Assembly (NCBI GenBank): GCA_029005335.1
Contig: JAQXFT010000207.1
Span: 1 to 5,132 of the forward strand
Length of the DNA stretch: 5,132 nucleotides
Reading direction: 5' to 3'
DNA from: Oscillospiraceae bacterium
GTDB lineage: Bacteria; Bacillota; Clostridia; Oscillospirales; Ruminococcaceae
The position numbers were made by a program, and so were the translations under genes. The notes below the pieces were generated by a model. It saw only the letters and a program-made list of their open reading frames with translations. It was not told where the DNA came from and did no database searches. Positions 4,163 to 5,132 of this stretch are shown here, one piece after another (within the stretch, counting starts at the first letter, position 1; each line of letters opens with the position of its first letter).

Positions 4163-5132
4163 TTAACCGAGTTTCTTTTCAATTTTGTCAAGTTCATTCA
4201 TAAGAGCTTCAGGAACTCTTCCGCCCTTAGCTGCAATATCCTCAGTATAGTATCTTCTCATCTCAGCGATTTCTTTCTTCCAGAGGTCAGTATCAACAGC
4301 GAGGAGCTTGTCCAGAACATCAGGTGTTACTTCGTCTTCGATACCCTCAAGGTTGATATCCTCAGGCTTAGGAAGATAACCGATAGGAGTTTCAACAGCG
4401 TCAACAGAATCCTCACATCTCTTGATAATCCAGTCGAGGACTCTCATGTTGTCACCGAAGCCCGGCCACATGAAGTTTCCGTTTTCGTCCTGCTTGAACC
4501 AGTTAACGTTGAAAATCTTAGGAGCTTTGTCTCCGAGCTTTTCGCCCATTTCGAGCCAGTGAGCCCAGTAGTCGCCTACGTTGTAACCGATGAATGGCTT
4601 CATAGCCATAGGGTCGTGACGGAGTACGCCTACAGCACCTGTAGCGGCAGCAGTAGTTTCAGAAGAAACAGCTGAACCGATATAAGTTCCGTGAGTCCAG
4701 TCGAATGACTGATATACAAGCGGAGTTGTTGAAGCACGTCTTCCGCCGAAGATGATTGCAGAAATCGGAACGCCTTCCGGATTATTGAATTCAGGTGAGA
4801 TGCACGGACAGTTTTCAGCAGGAGCAGTAAATCTTGAGTTCGGGTGAGCAAGAGTCTTGTTCTTGCCAGTCTTTTCATCGATTTCAGAGGTATATTCAAC
4901 GCCGTTAACCTTAGCACCCTTCCACTCAGTAGCATTTACAGGCGGATTCTTAGTAAGCTTTTCCCACCATACAGTCATATCATCATTATCGATAGCAACG
5001 TTAGTGAAGATAGCGTTCTTCTTGGTAGTAGCAAGAGCGTTGTAGTTTGACTTTTCGTTAGTTCCGGGAGAAACGCCGAAGAAGCCGTTCTCAGGGTTGA
5101 TAGCATAAAGTCTGCCGTCCTTGCCGGGCTTG
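4163..5132 (-). CDS. pckG: Phosphoenolpyruvate carboxykinase (GTP), C-terminal part
   Basis: The reading frame is open from the right edge; the ATG at 4976-4978 is an internal Met, because 51 family-matching residues precede it. About 322 of roughly 600 residues are present. The enzyme interconverts oxaloacetate plus GTP with PEP, GDP and CO2 in the cytosol; in rumen-type anaerobes it often runs toward CO2 fixation on the way to succinate. Diagnostic stretches, counted from the first visible residue: NGFFGVSPGTNEKS (15-28), HPNSRFTAPA (96-105), with the Arg that contacts PEP and nucleotide, and GGRRASTTPLVYQSFDW (129-145). NWF (210-212) and FMWPGFG (220-226) hold the three Phe that hold guanine in the vertebrate enzyme, which marks it as the GTP type rather than the ATP type. 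Codon use differs from its neighbours (Lys mostly AAG, many C-ending codons), as expected for a highly expressed gene. The start and promoter lie outside the window. Confidence 0.96.
   Translation of the reverse strand, partial: KPGKDGRLYAINPENGFFGVSPGTNEKSNYNALATTKKNAIFTNVAIDNDDMTVWWEKLTKNPPVNATEWKGAKVNGVEYTSEIDEKTGKNKTLAHPNSRFTAPAENCPCISPEFNNPEGVPISAIIFGGRRASTTPLVYQSFDWTHGTYIGSAVSSETTAAATGAVGVLRHDPMAMKPFIGYNVGDYWAHWLEMGEKLGDKAPKIFNVNWFKQDENGNFMWPGFGDNMRVLDWIIKRCEDSVDAVETPIGYLPKPEDINLEGIEDEVTPDVLDKLLAVDTDLWKKEIAEMRRYYTEDIAAKGGRVPEALMNELDKIEKKLG

Noticed and set aside
4976..4978. ATG at 4978 (minus) as the start of a 271-residue protein
   Set aside because: The frame continues upstream to the window edge with PEP carboxykinase sequence, including NGFFGVSPGTNEKS, so this Met is internal.

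Overview
The window looks like a chromosomal segment of a Gram-positive anaerobe of the Clostridia, most likely a Ruminococcus-type member of the Oscillospiraceae. This is an inference from AT-rich spacers, strong Shine-Dalgarno sites, near-consensus sigma-A promoters, rho-independent terminators, a DUF421/DUF4363 gene pair, a GTP-type PEP carboxykinase and a lipoprotein that resembles Ruminococcus surface proteins. I see no mobile element, CRISPR array, tRNA or rRNA.

Layout, left to right. (1) Positions 1-343, minus strand: the N-terminal part of a lipoprotein that runs off the left edge. (2) Positions 344-650: a divergent control region. It holds the lipoprotein promoter, an AT-rich inverted repeat, a strong rightward promoter, and a leader of about 120 nt with a 12-codon ORF (MNPDPCGHTEKS) and a hairpin over the ribosome binding site of the next gene. 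(3) 651-1577, plus: a CorA-family divalent-cation transporter. (4) 1729-2346, plus: a cytidylate-kinase-like P-loop protein with its own promoter and a strong terminator. (5) 2494-3559, plus: a two-gene operon of a DUF421 (YetF-like) membrane protein and a DUF4363 protein. (6) 3589-4002, minus: a Nudix hydrolase of the Ap4A-hydrolase type, convergent with the operon across a shared terminator. (7) 4163 to the right edge, minus: the C-terminal half of GTP-dependent PEP carboxykinase, closed by a GC-rich terminator.

The genes do not form one pathway; they are mostly separate housekeeping units, each with its own promoter and/or terminator. The most interesting part is the corA leader. The tiny ORF opens with Asn-Pro-Asp-Pro right after the start Met, closely like the Glu-Pro-Asp-Pro start of the enterobacterial MgtL leader peptide, which makes ribosomes abort translation at low Mg2+. 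Downstream, a stem of up to 11 bp buries the whole corA Shine-Dalgarno site, and a segment just after the leader stop codon can pair instead with the masking arm. Together these suggest a ribosome-based Mg2+ sensor controlling corA translation in a Gram-positive. The sequence elements are visible; the mechanism is inferred.
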